A DNA stretch of 64,000 nucleotides, from contig CM082576.2 in assembly GCA_040954595.2 (NCBI GenBank), positions 4,092,001-4,156,000 on the forward strand, read 5' to 3'. Under the pieces are notes generated by a model. That model saw only the letters and a program-made list of their open reading frames with translations. It did no database searches and was not told where the DNA came from. Below, piece by piece: positions 49,105 to 61,062 of the stretch; positions within the stretch are counted from its first letter, which is position 1; each line of letters opens with the position of its first letter. The DNA comes from Balanoglossus misakiensis. Its lineage: Eukaryota; Hemichordata. A program made the translations under genes and the position numbers.

Positions 49105-52100
49105 TTTTGTCCAGTGTCCATACAGTTTCTTGTTCCATTACTAAATAGCAGGTTCTATGAGGCACAATGACTAGCTGCAGAGTCACCCACTCATTCCAGG
49201 GCCCATTCACCTTGTTTAGTCCATTTTTAACTGCATGGGGATCAAATCACTGATGGCCTTCACGTTAAAAGGCTGCACGCACAAACTTCAATTGAAATGT
49301 CAAATTAACACACCATGTTTAATAGCCTTAATTCCTTGATTAAACTGATGCGATTCAATTAAATAAACATGTTTTCTTTCAGCTTATTGATTTCTTCATT
49401 TAATTGTGTGATGTCATTCGAATGTCTAAATACGCACATGGAACGTGAAATCTGCAAGTGTTTATCGAAAAATTGGCATATTGATGGCTGGGGGGAGGGA
49501 CTTCAGTTAATTAGCTTGTGAGTGCAGACAGGGAAATAATCCTGTCAAGTGCATTAAACATTCAAGGTTTCACACACTTTATTGTTCACTAGTACGTGGA
49601 GTTTATAGAGAGGAATCTCTTTATTCAGGGTTACTTCATGACTTTCAACTTAAAATACGAATACTGCAAGTTTAGACTGACAGCAAACAATCCAGTGAAC
49701 CACAGATTAAATCTACATCAACATGTATACTCAAAATAGACTAAACACAATTAATGTCATTTCTAATAAAGTAGTGACTGTTCAACATTCCCCTTCTCAT
49801 GAACAGAGCTTCATAAAGATAATTTTTGTGAATACACAGATGACATCTGATACACATTATGAAAGATATAAGCAGATCCAATCAGTAGCCAATCCACTAT
49901 ATTAACTGTTTAACATTTCATTTTCACCATTAAACATTGATTTCAAAGCTTAAAATAACTATCGATAAAGGACCGCAGGCAACATACTCTGGTGAAAAAT
50001 CTACAGAGCTTGTGAAAAAGTATCTGATTGCAGTTTTATTTTTAGCACACACAAACAAATCGCACATGTCTGAGAGCAAAAAACAGAGACTATTTTTAGC
50101 TGGGCTCATTATTATACCTTGCTGCGTGACATTTTACAGAAATGTCTTCTATTAAATTTAATCCTAACAGTTACTACTCTATCTCTATATATACAACTAT
50201 AGCTGCATAATTACCAGCTGTCTCATGCAGGGTTTTAAAATATGAGGATGGTGGGTATGTGGGTATATACTTGCATCCGTGATGTCCCCTTGAAAGACAT
50301 CGTCACCGCTATGTTTTGAATTCCTGTCACTAAGCCATATTTCCTTAGAAAATATTATTTCAATCCTTGGCAATCCTAGCCAGCATCCATCAAATTTTGG
50401 GCACTTTACTCTTTCTGTAACAGATACAATGTACATCCGGCAATTGGGCTTTTGCTGGATGGATGATGATAGTTTCAATAAAACAAACTGCATTACTCGG
50501 GTCAGCCTGGGTTCAATACGAATTTTCACAACAAGCTTTTAGGGTTACAGTGTAAAATGTAACTTGACAGGCTCTAATTTCCAATCTACTCACGTCTCAA
50601 GGTAATGTGGTGACAAATGGAAAAGCAGTTCAATTTTTCAACACATCAACTCTTCTAGATAGTTCAAATGGAATGCTTTAAAATGCCAACAGAACAGCTA
50701 GGTCAAATGCTACACCCACACTGTCACACAAATAAAGGTAAACACATTTGACAATCTCTTCATTCAGTGGAGTCAGCAAGCAATGCTCAGCAATATATTG
50801 TCTCATGTTTATCTGTAGTTCTAAAATATAAATATAGTATAGCGATAATTTTTACAAAATACTAAATGTCATCTCTGCAGGCTTTATGTTTTTTGGTGTA
50901 TGTATGCACGACACTAAAGACAGCAATTTCTCATCTTGTGTTGAAGGTGCTGGGATTACAACAGGTAACATTTGACAGAACAAGGATGGAGGAGGCAAAA
51001 TTTTAATTACTACATCCAGATCCGTTGTATAGCGCCCTCAACTGTTGACCAGCAACTTTGCTGTGACCTGACTGTGCGCTATCACACATCACCGACGGCT
51101 ACATACAAACACACATGCAAATGTAAACGACCTTTTCTATCAAATGAATATGTGTAATTTTTAAAATACTTTTCCGCCAAAGACTTTAGACAGCTTAAGA
51201 GCATCTGTTTAAGTGATAATCTGTATTGATTAATTATGGCAGGTGTATTCCGCGTACATGTGCCGAGAGCCAGGCACAAAATTCCACAAATACTCCAAGT
51301 GCCGGTCATATTTTCACACCCTGACCCTAATCTCTGCCACCAACCAACACGTGGGCAAACACAGAGCTACCACATTCTTATTTCCATGCACAGCACAGAC
51401 AGGATTTTTTTTTCTCGACAAAAATGACGGTGAACTCTTATTTGTGTGCCTGCGCCAGCTGGGCAGACTCACAGTGCACCCTGGGAGTTCATTGGCCTGT
51501 CTGGGGTGTTAAGCCCCTGTTTGAGAGCCCATCCATGCATGTATGCATGGAGTTGTACTATCTAACATATTTACACCTTCTATAATTAGTATAAATATGG
51601 ATGAAAACTCAAAATATGGCATCTTGCATATTGTAGATGTGGTTTTCCACACTTTGTAAAGGTGATCAACTGCAAAAACAGATGAGCAAGTTTATTATGA
51701 ACCATTTTAAAAATGTCGGAATTCTATTCTCTGATATAATGTTCTCTCTGAATAATATCGAAATATAGCTATTAAAACTTTAATGCTGATCACTTAAAGA
51801 AGGTAGATAAAAACGTAATAAATTTATTACGGGTGCTACAAATAGACCACATATGGTTTAATCCGAAAACAGCCAATTAAGACTGTGAACAAAAAAGTTA
51901 TTAATTAACAACTCATTTGTGCACAAGTTGAACAACTTTAATTGACTGTATCCATGGGGATGAGGGAGATTTGTCAGAAAATGACCAGATGATGCGAGAA
52001 AGATTTAACCCACAGTTTTGGGTAATAATACAAATGTATGCTGAAGGACGGTGCACAGAGGTCAAAGTTGATAGGGTGAAGAAATTACCCAGCACACATG

Positions 52101-54018
52101 TTTTACCGGTCACAGCAAAACACTCTCCGAATCAGCTGGCTTCTAATTTCAAATGAATTCCACTTCAACATTCTCTGCATGCTGTCACACTCTGATACAA
52201 TTACATCATTTAATGTCATGTACCTAAATTGCTACGACTGCAGTACGGGAGCAAAAAAAACAGCCACGGGAATGCCGAGGTGCTCAATAGAACAGGAAAT
52301 CACCCGAAACGGTCTCATAATGTGACTTTAAATGATTTTCATGTCTCCTCATCATTATGTATCTGCTAACATCCCTCGATAACCCTAGTTTTTTTTTATC
52401 TAACTCCTGATATTAATCATGGATCACACAGTTGAAGTTTCTGAATACAATTAATCGCACATGACAACTGCCATGCCGCCATAATGAAAGCTGTCATCTT
52501 TTTCCCATTTACAATATTAAAGCAACGAATGATGTTTGAAAACCAGAAATTAGAAGAGAATAACTTTTTGATGAAGCAATAAAGTATCCCAGCAGATAAT
52601 TACATCATAATTATTATCGGTGGTAGCAATTGTCGTTACACTGAAACCCAGAACAACCTCAGCTGAATTTATGCATTTAATATCACGAAATCATTCCTAT
52701 CACTCATCTGGGTTGCCATAGTAACAACACCCACCATTATCTGTCACGGTGCCATTTGTCTCAAACAGCTGGTACGTAGCCTCCAGCAAAAGACAGAGAA
52801 TACATCAGCAATTTCTTTGAATATGGTTATCAGATGTACAGTTACATAGAACTTGCTGGTCTAAATATGACGTGGGTCTATCAAGAATGAACCATGGTAT
52901 CAATTAATACATGAATGAATAACACTTGTTCATTTTGGAGTCAGGCTGTATTTGATGAGAGTCCTGTACACAAGGAAAGTTTTCTGCATCTTGCTTTGTG
53001 TTTATAACTTATTGTGAACACTGTAAGACTTCATTTCACTTGCTACCAGTTCACGAAACAGTCCGACATCACTTTAGTTGCCAATTACTCTGTATTTGAA
53101 TATTAAAGTTCAATCTGTTTGTTCAGCAACTATTATCAGTCTCTTTTTCATCATATTTATTTTTATGCATTCTCAGTAATGCTGTTTGTTGGTGTTTTTG
53201 AGAACAGATGTTGATTGAATGATTGATATATTCCGACATAATAAAACCAGTGGCGGTGACTCATTCTTGATAGGGATTAAATATACTCCCAATGATTAGA
53301 GTGCTGCCTGTAATAAGTGTCTCAGTAGATTGCCTAGGAAATGCTGAATACGGTGATATATTAAACTTCTAGTGGAAACACAATGATGCAGTGATTCATT
53401 CCCGAGCTGGCAGATTTCTGTACCCTGGATTTAATCTATTTCAAGTGTTCACGTACGCACATACATGTACATTTGTACATGTATACCCCGATGTATACTC
53501 ATGCACAGACAGACACAGACACAACTTGGTTCCACATGTCATTGGGCGGAAAAACGGTATATACATGGTGGCAATGGTGGCTTCAAGAGTGAAGCACATA
53601 CTGGCGTTCATTTACATTGTGCATGTAGACCCTGAAAGCAAGATCGGTCAGGTGGATGCATGGTGACCTTCCAGGAGGAAAAAATACTTGGCTTATAACA
53701 CCGGGGAGATATCTCATGTACTTTTGATAAAACGATTCCTCGTGCAAATGCCAGGTCTATGTTCTCTTTGGTTTTTCAATCAGAAATCTGCTTTCGCATT
53801 CATGAGTCGGTAATCCACACAAACCAGGACACCACTTGGCTCTCAGTACCTGACATAGTTTAATTGAATTATCATCGCAAACGAATTAACAGGCACGATA
53901 TATCCCATAATACTCACCATTGCCCCTCTTTATCAGCTTGGGTTCCCCTAGCTCTACAAAGAAGTTTTCGTTTTTCTCGTACTCTTCGTCGTCAATGATT
54001 CTGATGGTGATGTACTGA
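47150..54018 (-). CDS. SLC8A: Na+/Ca2+ exchanger (SLC8/NCX), 3' portion only
   Basis: Plasma-membrane antiporter exchanging Na+ for Ca2+. Exons seen, in transcription order: 53918-54018, 48729-48886, 48388-48487, 47978-48244, 47150-47532; phases agree. The first encodes the end of the second Calx-beta (CBD2) domain (RIIDDEEYEKNENFFVELGE). The next continues CBD2 (EEKRIADMGKPRLG). Then come the loop before the C-terminal membrane half (VDKLIKKANLSLVVGTSSWR), and membrane segments with the alpha-2 repeat (GDIASHFGCTVGLKDSVTA, ALGTSVPDTFASK) and GNVTGSNAVNVFLGIG. The protein ends SYCYIEGF with a stop at 47150-47152, as in other NCX proteins. The N-terminal membrane half, CBD1 and most of CBD2 are missing and should lie beyond 64000. 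The 53918-54018 exon corresponds to the alternatively spliced exon A/B position of vertebrate NCX. Confidence 0.95.
48574..48668 (+). mobile_element. Short terminal-inverted-repeat element, copy 3 (exchanger intron)
   Basis: A 95-bp diverged copy: TTAACCCTCTCACCCATAG at the left and GGGGGTGAAAGGGCTAA at the right. The ends match the other two copies, but the middle is less conserved. Confidence 0.65.
48916..49104. repeat. (ATC)n/(ACC)n microsatellite beside an exchanger splice acceptor
   Basis: Nearly 190 bases of ATC units with a central ACC block. It begins only about 30 bases from the acceptor of exon 48729-48886. On the minus strand it reads as GAT/GGT repeats and creates a spurious Met/Val homopolymer frame, which is not a gene. 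Confidence 0.95.
49105..53917. other. Exchanger intron, no recognised exon
   Basis: Most of a 5.0-kb intron between the CBD2 exon at 53918-54018 and the next constant exon. In vertebrate NCX this interval holds small cassette exons; I could not identify any with compatible phases. An RFX-type motif occurs at 52712-52725. Confidence 0.5.
52712..52725. promoter_or_regulatory. RFX X-box-like motif
   Basis: GTTGCCATAGTAAC fits the X-box consensus GTNRCC-N(0-3)-RGYAAC exactly. Located in an exchanger intron; binding is inferred. Confidence 0.35.
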
Positions 54019-57000
54019 CTGTGAAAGAATGATAAAAAAAGACAAAATTGCAGTTAAATTACCATTCGTGCCAATATCAACCACTGATTGAAAATCTATA
54101 CTTAGTATCTATGATCATACTAACATGTACCTCAGATATATGATATGTAAGTACATGTACATGTAGTTCCTTTTATGTGTGTGGGCCTCTAACGTCATAG
54201 GATTTGCTGCCAACAATACAGTGGCTATTACTTATGTACTGGTGCCATAGATACGATTAAGTAAGAGCACAGATATCATTTCATGAACTTCAACGAATAA
54301 AGGCTCCAGCACCTGCCGCTGTAGCCGATACAGAAGGCCCTTGTAAAACGATACTTCTCCCGTTTCCAAGAAGCAGGGAATTACGCTCAAGGTGTTTCCA
54401 AGGAGCAAATGGATGTCAATTAACACAGATAATAACCCCATTTTTTTTAAATGTCACAGGTGATGAATATGCGTTTCAACAGGGAAGGTGTGTCGATCAC
54501 TCTCACGTCACCGAGTCACTCAGGGTTCAGTTTTAATGCAGAGAATTGTATCATTCATCAAGAATTGCAGATGACAAAAAAAAACTCTTTTCTCATTTTG
54601 CTAGATGTGGAATATTCCACAAATGAATTCATCAGTAAATTTTTAATGTAATTATGAATGGGATCAGGCATGATTCCGTGTCATTCCAAGGCACATCTTG
54701 AATTAACACTGGAAAGGAGAAATGCCGAATGCCGGAACAGGCCTCTCTCTTGTTCCTCAGAGGAATGAGAGCCTGTTTAGAAATGCAAAGTGTACTAAAC
54801 ATCCGCCATTTACGTGATTCCTAGGTGAAAGCATAAAAATACTCTAAATGGTGTTTGCACAGCAATGCAATGACACTGCAAAAAAAAAACTTTAATAATA
54901 CTGCCCAAGGACATGCAGTCTGAAATAGCATCGCAGTGGAGCTGGATATAAGAAGGCTTTACTGGAGAATACTAAAGAGCATTTCAGAAGTAATTCTCAG
55001 GACAGCTGCTCGCATGATGTCTCTCCCTAACGAGATTTGCCATCGCCAGCAGAAAAGCCCAGACCACAAACACCAGCCGTGCCTACAGGACACAATCAGC
55101 TACTAAAACCACTGCTTTCAGAATTGACATGAATGAATTATTCAAAACCAAGGAAATTACATTTTCTCCCGCGGCAGCATGTGAAAATTGCATCTGACAA
55201 TGAAAAATCGGTGATTACTCGTTTAAGATGCCAAACCTGGCAGACATTTCTCACCACAATTAATCGTTCTAATTAACATTCAGTTTAATTTCTACCTGAT
55301 AAAATAAAAGCAAATATTATCTTTTTTCATAGAATTATTCCACTGCTTTATTTAATTATAGAAAATGACAGGTGCATTTTATATCAGAAATTATGCTCTA
55401 AAACTAAAAATTATAATTGAAATTATTAGAAATTTATGGTAAGTAACTGACAATGCTGCTTCATTCACAGTACTTCAATACATGACACCATGTCAAAACA
55501 TAACTCCGCTCGCTGAATTAGGAAGAATGTTGGTATCTCATGGGATTCAATGAACACAGCAAATAGTCATTGTATGATTTGTACTGGGGGCACCATGTCA
55601 AACACCTGGAATGTATGAAGACCCATCAGGCTCTTTGAAACAGCGGTTCTTATTGGCCTTCAACAGTCCAACACATACGCAATCATTTCAAATGAGTAAG
55701 AAGACAGTTTAACCTGGGAATAGAACACATCAATCCATTTCCACACAGTCACATTTTAGACCACACCCCCTGCAAAATCACAAGATCACATGAATTTCAC
55801 ATCCAATTAATTGACATAACAATTTTGCCCTCAAAATAAATTAAACATGAGCATGAGTATCAACTACAGAATACACACAAGAATCAATGGGTAAACAACC
55901 TTGCTATTTTATGAATATTGATTCTTGGCCTAATTTTACCAACCACCATAAATTCAAAATCATACCAGTAACTCTAGAACCATTTAATGATACAACTATA
56001 TGCACACACTGCTGTATCTGATTAATTAAAAATAATCAACAAATGCGATCACATTGAATCGAAAAGCATGTTTACACAACAGACAAACCATTTACTGCAA
56101 TGTCAGCCCTGTTCAACACATTTGTCACCTATGTCTGAAGGCCAGTAACATCATTTAAATGGAAATGTACATCAATGCATGACTTAATGACGTCATTACA
56201 AGGAGGAGGATGTAATACAATTTAAAAGAAATTTTTATTTGCGGTTTTAATATTAATTCAAACTACTCCAATGCATCTTGCATAATATTCACAAAGTATT
56301 TGTCATTCTAACATACGAAAGTACACCTAACGAGGACAAATGACTCCAGCATGAGAATTTTGCTCATAGAAGCAATTACCTGGTACTTTTCTAATTAACA
56401 TTCCAGCGAGCCTTAAATTGCAATGCAACAGGAATTCACCAGCTAAAAAGAAGTGAATTTCTAAGTTACACTCAGAATGGACAATGAACAAACAGACATG
56501 CATGCCAGTATATTTAATCTCATCGAATGTTAGAGGGAAGTCCACTGTCATCCACAACTTCATTTTGCCCCTTCCCGAAGCCCCACTCAGTCAGTGAATC
56601 AGATTTATACAATCGCTAAACAGTTCAATATAATACACTTTACATTTAACTGACACATTTTTTCCGTCCTGAAAATTAAGCATCGTCAATGCGATTCACT
56701 GAACTGGAATACCGCAAATTGAAGAAGATGACATGTACGTAGCCATCCAATAAAACCTAGCCAACCGGGGTTTGACTGACACCAGGCACGACATTACTAT
56801 ACCATTATTGTTCTTTCTTTTTCCCTGTTTAGAAATCTTCACTAGCGATGATGAAACCAGCCCTACTGACTACGGAAAAAAAACTGACAATGAACAGAAC
56901 GAAGAAAAGTACACAAATCAATCTGTGTACTCACAGACATCAATTTAAACATGAAGCATTCTCCAAGCCCAGAATTCTGATCAGCAATCATCTTGAGTTA

Positions 57001-59765
57001 ACAATTGAGCTTTCACTTCAGCCTTTATCTGTCAGTCGAGTAATTATTCAAACCCTGGCATTCTGGTTTTTTTTAAATGAAGCTTTTGATGTGGTTGGAG
57101 GGGAAAAATCAATCATTGACACTTATCACCTTCTGGTGCTCAAAGTTCTGACTTGCACGATTTTCATCGGGGTCTTAAATTCTAATTTTTTGTCCACTTA
57201 TTGAAATGACTGCATTGGGAATATGATTTATTGGTTGTGGTTGCTTGGTATTTTTGGTCGGAGTTTCTTCATCGGTGGTATCAATCACTGCAGCTGTGTT
57301 GGATTATTTCAACAACTCACCTTTATTAGAACATTTTCACTTCATGAAATGTACACACATGGATACTCAAGAACAACCGACACATGTTTTGTATGATCCG
57401 CCGTGTTTCTACCACCATCAATGTCAAGGTCTGTGTTACTAATGGCTAACACGAAGGTCATAAAGATGTATAGGTATTTTTAACAAGCATGGATTACAAG
57501 CGCGTACATCCAAATTGATGGGCAGTACCAGCTTGCAACATTTTTAATTGAGCTGTAAAACCTATACGTTTGGCTGTAACTTTTTTGGCTATTTTTTGGT
57601 ATTTATGTCATGTGCATCAGCTGCAGTTGCCTTAACAAAAATTTGAAATACCGGTATTTAGCTCGTCAAGAAAAAGCCCATGTGTGTACAGTCAGCAATA
57701 ATTTGTTGATGAAAACTGAACACAGAGTCCAGACTTTAAAATGCCAATATCGATTGGTTGAATAGAAATGTTTTAAAAAATTATAATGGCCCTTTAAAAC
57801 AGAAAACACGAGCAGCTCTATCTCTCTAAGATGTAAAAAAATCACTCCCAACCCCCTCAGCAAATTACTCATGCACATAGACTTTATGATGCATGCTAAT
57901 GAAGGTATGAATGAGGAAACAGCATTTTACTTGAGGCCTAAGAAGGTAAAGGAAACATTCACTGAAAAAAGCTTTAAAGTTTCCCAATGGATGAAACTAA
58001 ACTTTTCTTTCCTAGAAACAATACAACGAACAGCATTGTGGTTAAAAAAACGTTGGTCAGGAACTGGAACAGGACAGGCTAAGTAATTTTATCCTTCTCT
58101 TGATAATTTACCATCAATGTTTAACTGGATAGCCATTTTTGAAAAACTTATGCACATTAAAAATACATTAAATTACATGCATTTTAATATATATAATGTC
58201 CAGGAGGTAGCCCGCATGTACCTGAGAATAATTTTTACGAGAAAGTTAAACCAGACTGGTGAAAGATGTCACGACCTGTGATTTTACGGCTATCAAATTG
58301 ATTTCAATTGATGCACATGTTACATGCCATGTGAACAAACTGAAATTCATGCTGATCACAGATAAGTGCCTGTTCTGTCTTCCTACATGATATCGTTGGC
58401 CACTCTCTCTTTCAACCATCCTCAGATCATTGTATGTGTTTTTCAAGACGTCTTCCGTCATTTGATCCATGATCAGCGACTTACTCATGTTCCCAATCAT
58501 CTTAACAACTGAGACGAAATATCACATATAAACAACTTGCAAAATGTTGTCTGTGTTCCAAAAAGCCAATAACAGTCTCATAATTGAAGCAAATTAGTCT
58601 TTGATATATCTGACAAAATTTAGCAACAGAAACTATTCTTTTTGTCTCTTAAGTTATTGATATTTGAATTGTTTTAAAGGCGTATGTACAACACACAGCT
58701 GATGCTAACTGGGAGGGGGGAGAGTCACACATGATAATTTCAATGTTAACCATATACATATATACATGTAAGTTTGGGATACTGCAATAGACTACTCAGG
58801 TACTTTCTGTGTCATCCTTCTATCTCATCATTCCACACAAACTGAACAAACGAGAGGCGAGACTAAGTAAATCACACTCAACTATTACAGTCTTTCAGAA
58901 AATAAATATAAGCTGATCACTGGACTGAGTCACTTGAACATGCTTTCATGTGTATTTCTCTCGCTAAATGTGGAAACACTCCTTGCATTAAAATGTGCTG
59001 AATTAATCCCTAATGGATAGCAAGCCGTCCTACGGTCCATACAAAGTGGAATTACATTTGACTCTTAACAGATAACAGATATGTATTATCTTTTCCATGG
59101 ACAGATAAAAAACACCGTTTTCTGTCCCCTTTAATTACCAACGATGGGAAAATAAAATTATTAGTGTTCAAAGCTAATTTCGTGAAATGTTGGAGACAAG
59201 AGTATGCCACTGTCAAGGAACTGAGGGTAATTAATTGAAAGAAAACAAAATATTCAGTTTATGACATTTGTGAAAAAAACGCCTCTCATTTTTCTTATTG
59301 CATCAATAATCAATCGTTAAAATAGATCAATGAACAACACAAATGACATTTAATGTCTAATACAAACAGTTCCATGAAATGAAAATATTGACTACAAAAC
59401 ATCCCAGCGGGCGCATTTTCTTTTTTGCCTGGATTCATTCGCATCACAATTCAGGCAGAAATTTGCTTCTTCTTGCTGATCGCTGTCTAATATCTGCAAC
59501 ACAGAAGGTGCTCTTCGCAGCATTAATATGTAGCTAAAAATAGCCATGCGTCGTTGATTTGAATTCAAACTGCGGTCAGGTGTCCGACGTTACATTCAAT
59601 GTAATCAAACAGACAGACGTGTGGGAGGGTGCTCTGCTTGTATGACACTGTGTCAGCGAAGACACAGTCACCGTGGAAACACATCCAGTTCTCATCACAG
59701 GAAGCGTTTTTTGCATATCAAGGAGAGTGCTAAAAATGCGTCAATTTCCACCCTCCTAGGCATCG

Positions 59766-59778
59766 GTTGCTAGGCAAC
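59766..59778. promoter_or_regulatory. Palindromic RFX X-box-like motif
   Basis: GTTGCTAGGCAAC is a perfect inverted repeat about a single central base and matches the palindromic RFX site. It sits in a locally more GC-rich stretch (59.4-60.0 kb) of the exchanger intron. Confidence 0.4.
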
Positions 59779-60365
59779 GGGAAGATGTGATAATAGGGGC
59801 ACTGTCTCATATTCTCCTTTTCAGAGTACAACCGTACAATCCGAGCACTCAAGGCCTCACTGTGTACACACTGCAGTTAGTGCTGGCAGCATTTTTAAAG
59901 TGTTTGCTTGACAAACTCTATCTAATCACTGCAGATTTTATGATTATCAACCGATGAACTTACGATGAACTTACAGAAGACTTGGCTTTCCTCTTTCGAC
60001 TGACAATTCGGCTGCAAAGGAGGCATTCGCAAAGGCAGCTTTTTTTAACAACCCCTGGAAAACATGTACCCCACAAAGTATGTCATGTTCACTTCAGGGA
60101 GCTGTAAATCGCAAAATACTGTACTTTTGTTAAAATTGAATAAAATATGGAAATGGATGGCACCCTTCAGGTCATTCATGGACTGCGTAAACATGATTAG
60201 ACAAGTCAATCAAATTCTTGTGAAAAAAGATGTTTCTAGAGGAGGATGTTTTGATGCAATGTATAACAACCTTCACCTCTTGGGTCAATGTCACGTAGCT
60301 GCATGACTATGCAGTCATTATAAGCATTTTCCTTTGCTTAACTCTTCCATACATACATGCATTGC

Positions 60366-61062
60366 GTAGGTCACTTTTGTTGTGTGCTTTAATCCAATAC
60401 GGGTGCCTGGTGGTCATTAATTATTAACAACTTGAAAATGACCATCAACTTGAATGAATCAATTTAGGCCGAAATATCTTGTCGTCATTCCAAGATGGAA
60501 AGAAAGTAGTTTAAGCAGAATCTGATGCCCGACAGCAGTTTTAAAGCATATCCGATGCACAGCACTGAATACAGATGGGTGGGCATATGCAAGCATGCAT
60601 GAAGCCCACACAAATATGCTGAGACTAGTGAGTACCATCTCAGGTTGCTTCCTTCTTTCAAGTGGTCTATTTGTGACTGCACAGGCAATATTCAACCTTG
60701 AGCAAACATGTCAGCAATAGCAATTTTCTAGCCACTTCTGTTCATGGAAGACATTTTGCACGTTTGTATTTCCTTATTTTTTCCCATATCACAAACAAGA
60801 TGGCAAGCTGACAGCTCAACAAAACAATTGATTATATCTGCAAAAAGCAAACCGAGATAACCAGGAAACTGATGTACATGTAGTAATGATAAGCTCTGAT
60901 CTGCAACGAACATTTCCTCCAGGATATCAAGAAGATAGCAATACTGTATAGGTCACTTTTGTTTTGTGCTTTAATCCAATATGTCTGCCTTGTGGTCATT
61001 AATTTTATCAGCATAAGGCTGAAATTAACATTTCCTGCAGGATCTTCTCAGGACGATAGCAA
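60366..61062. repeat. Duplicated noncoding modules in exchanger intron
   Basis: Module 1 at 60366-60422 recurs at 60947-61003, sharing TAGGTCACTTTTGTT, TGTGCTTTAATCCAATA and GTGGTCATTAATT. Module 2 at 60909-60941 recurs at 61027-61062, sharing AACATTTCCT, CAGGAT and GATAGCAA. The TAATCC and TCATTAATT cores are typical homeodomain sites. Confidence 0.65.

Noticed and set aside
48720-49121. Minus-strand frame with long Met and Val runs
   Set aside because: Translation of the ATC/ACC microsatellite running into a genuine exchanger exon; only the exon part is real.
50197-50529. Possible exchanger cassette exon (GDDVFQGDITDAS)
   Set aside because: Acceptor and donor phases do not match the neighbouring phase 1 exons and the donor GTATAT is weak.
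54232-54441. 69-codon Leu-rich minus-strand frame
   Set aside because: Hydrophobic composition but no splice signals or family match; likely chance.
58246-58500. 84-codon minus-strand frame in the exchanger intron
   Set aside because: Compared with known exchanger regions by eye, no match; no domain seen.
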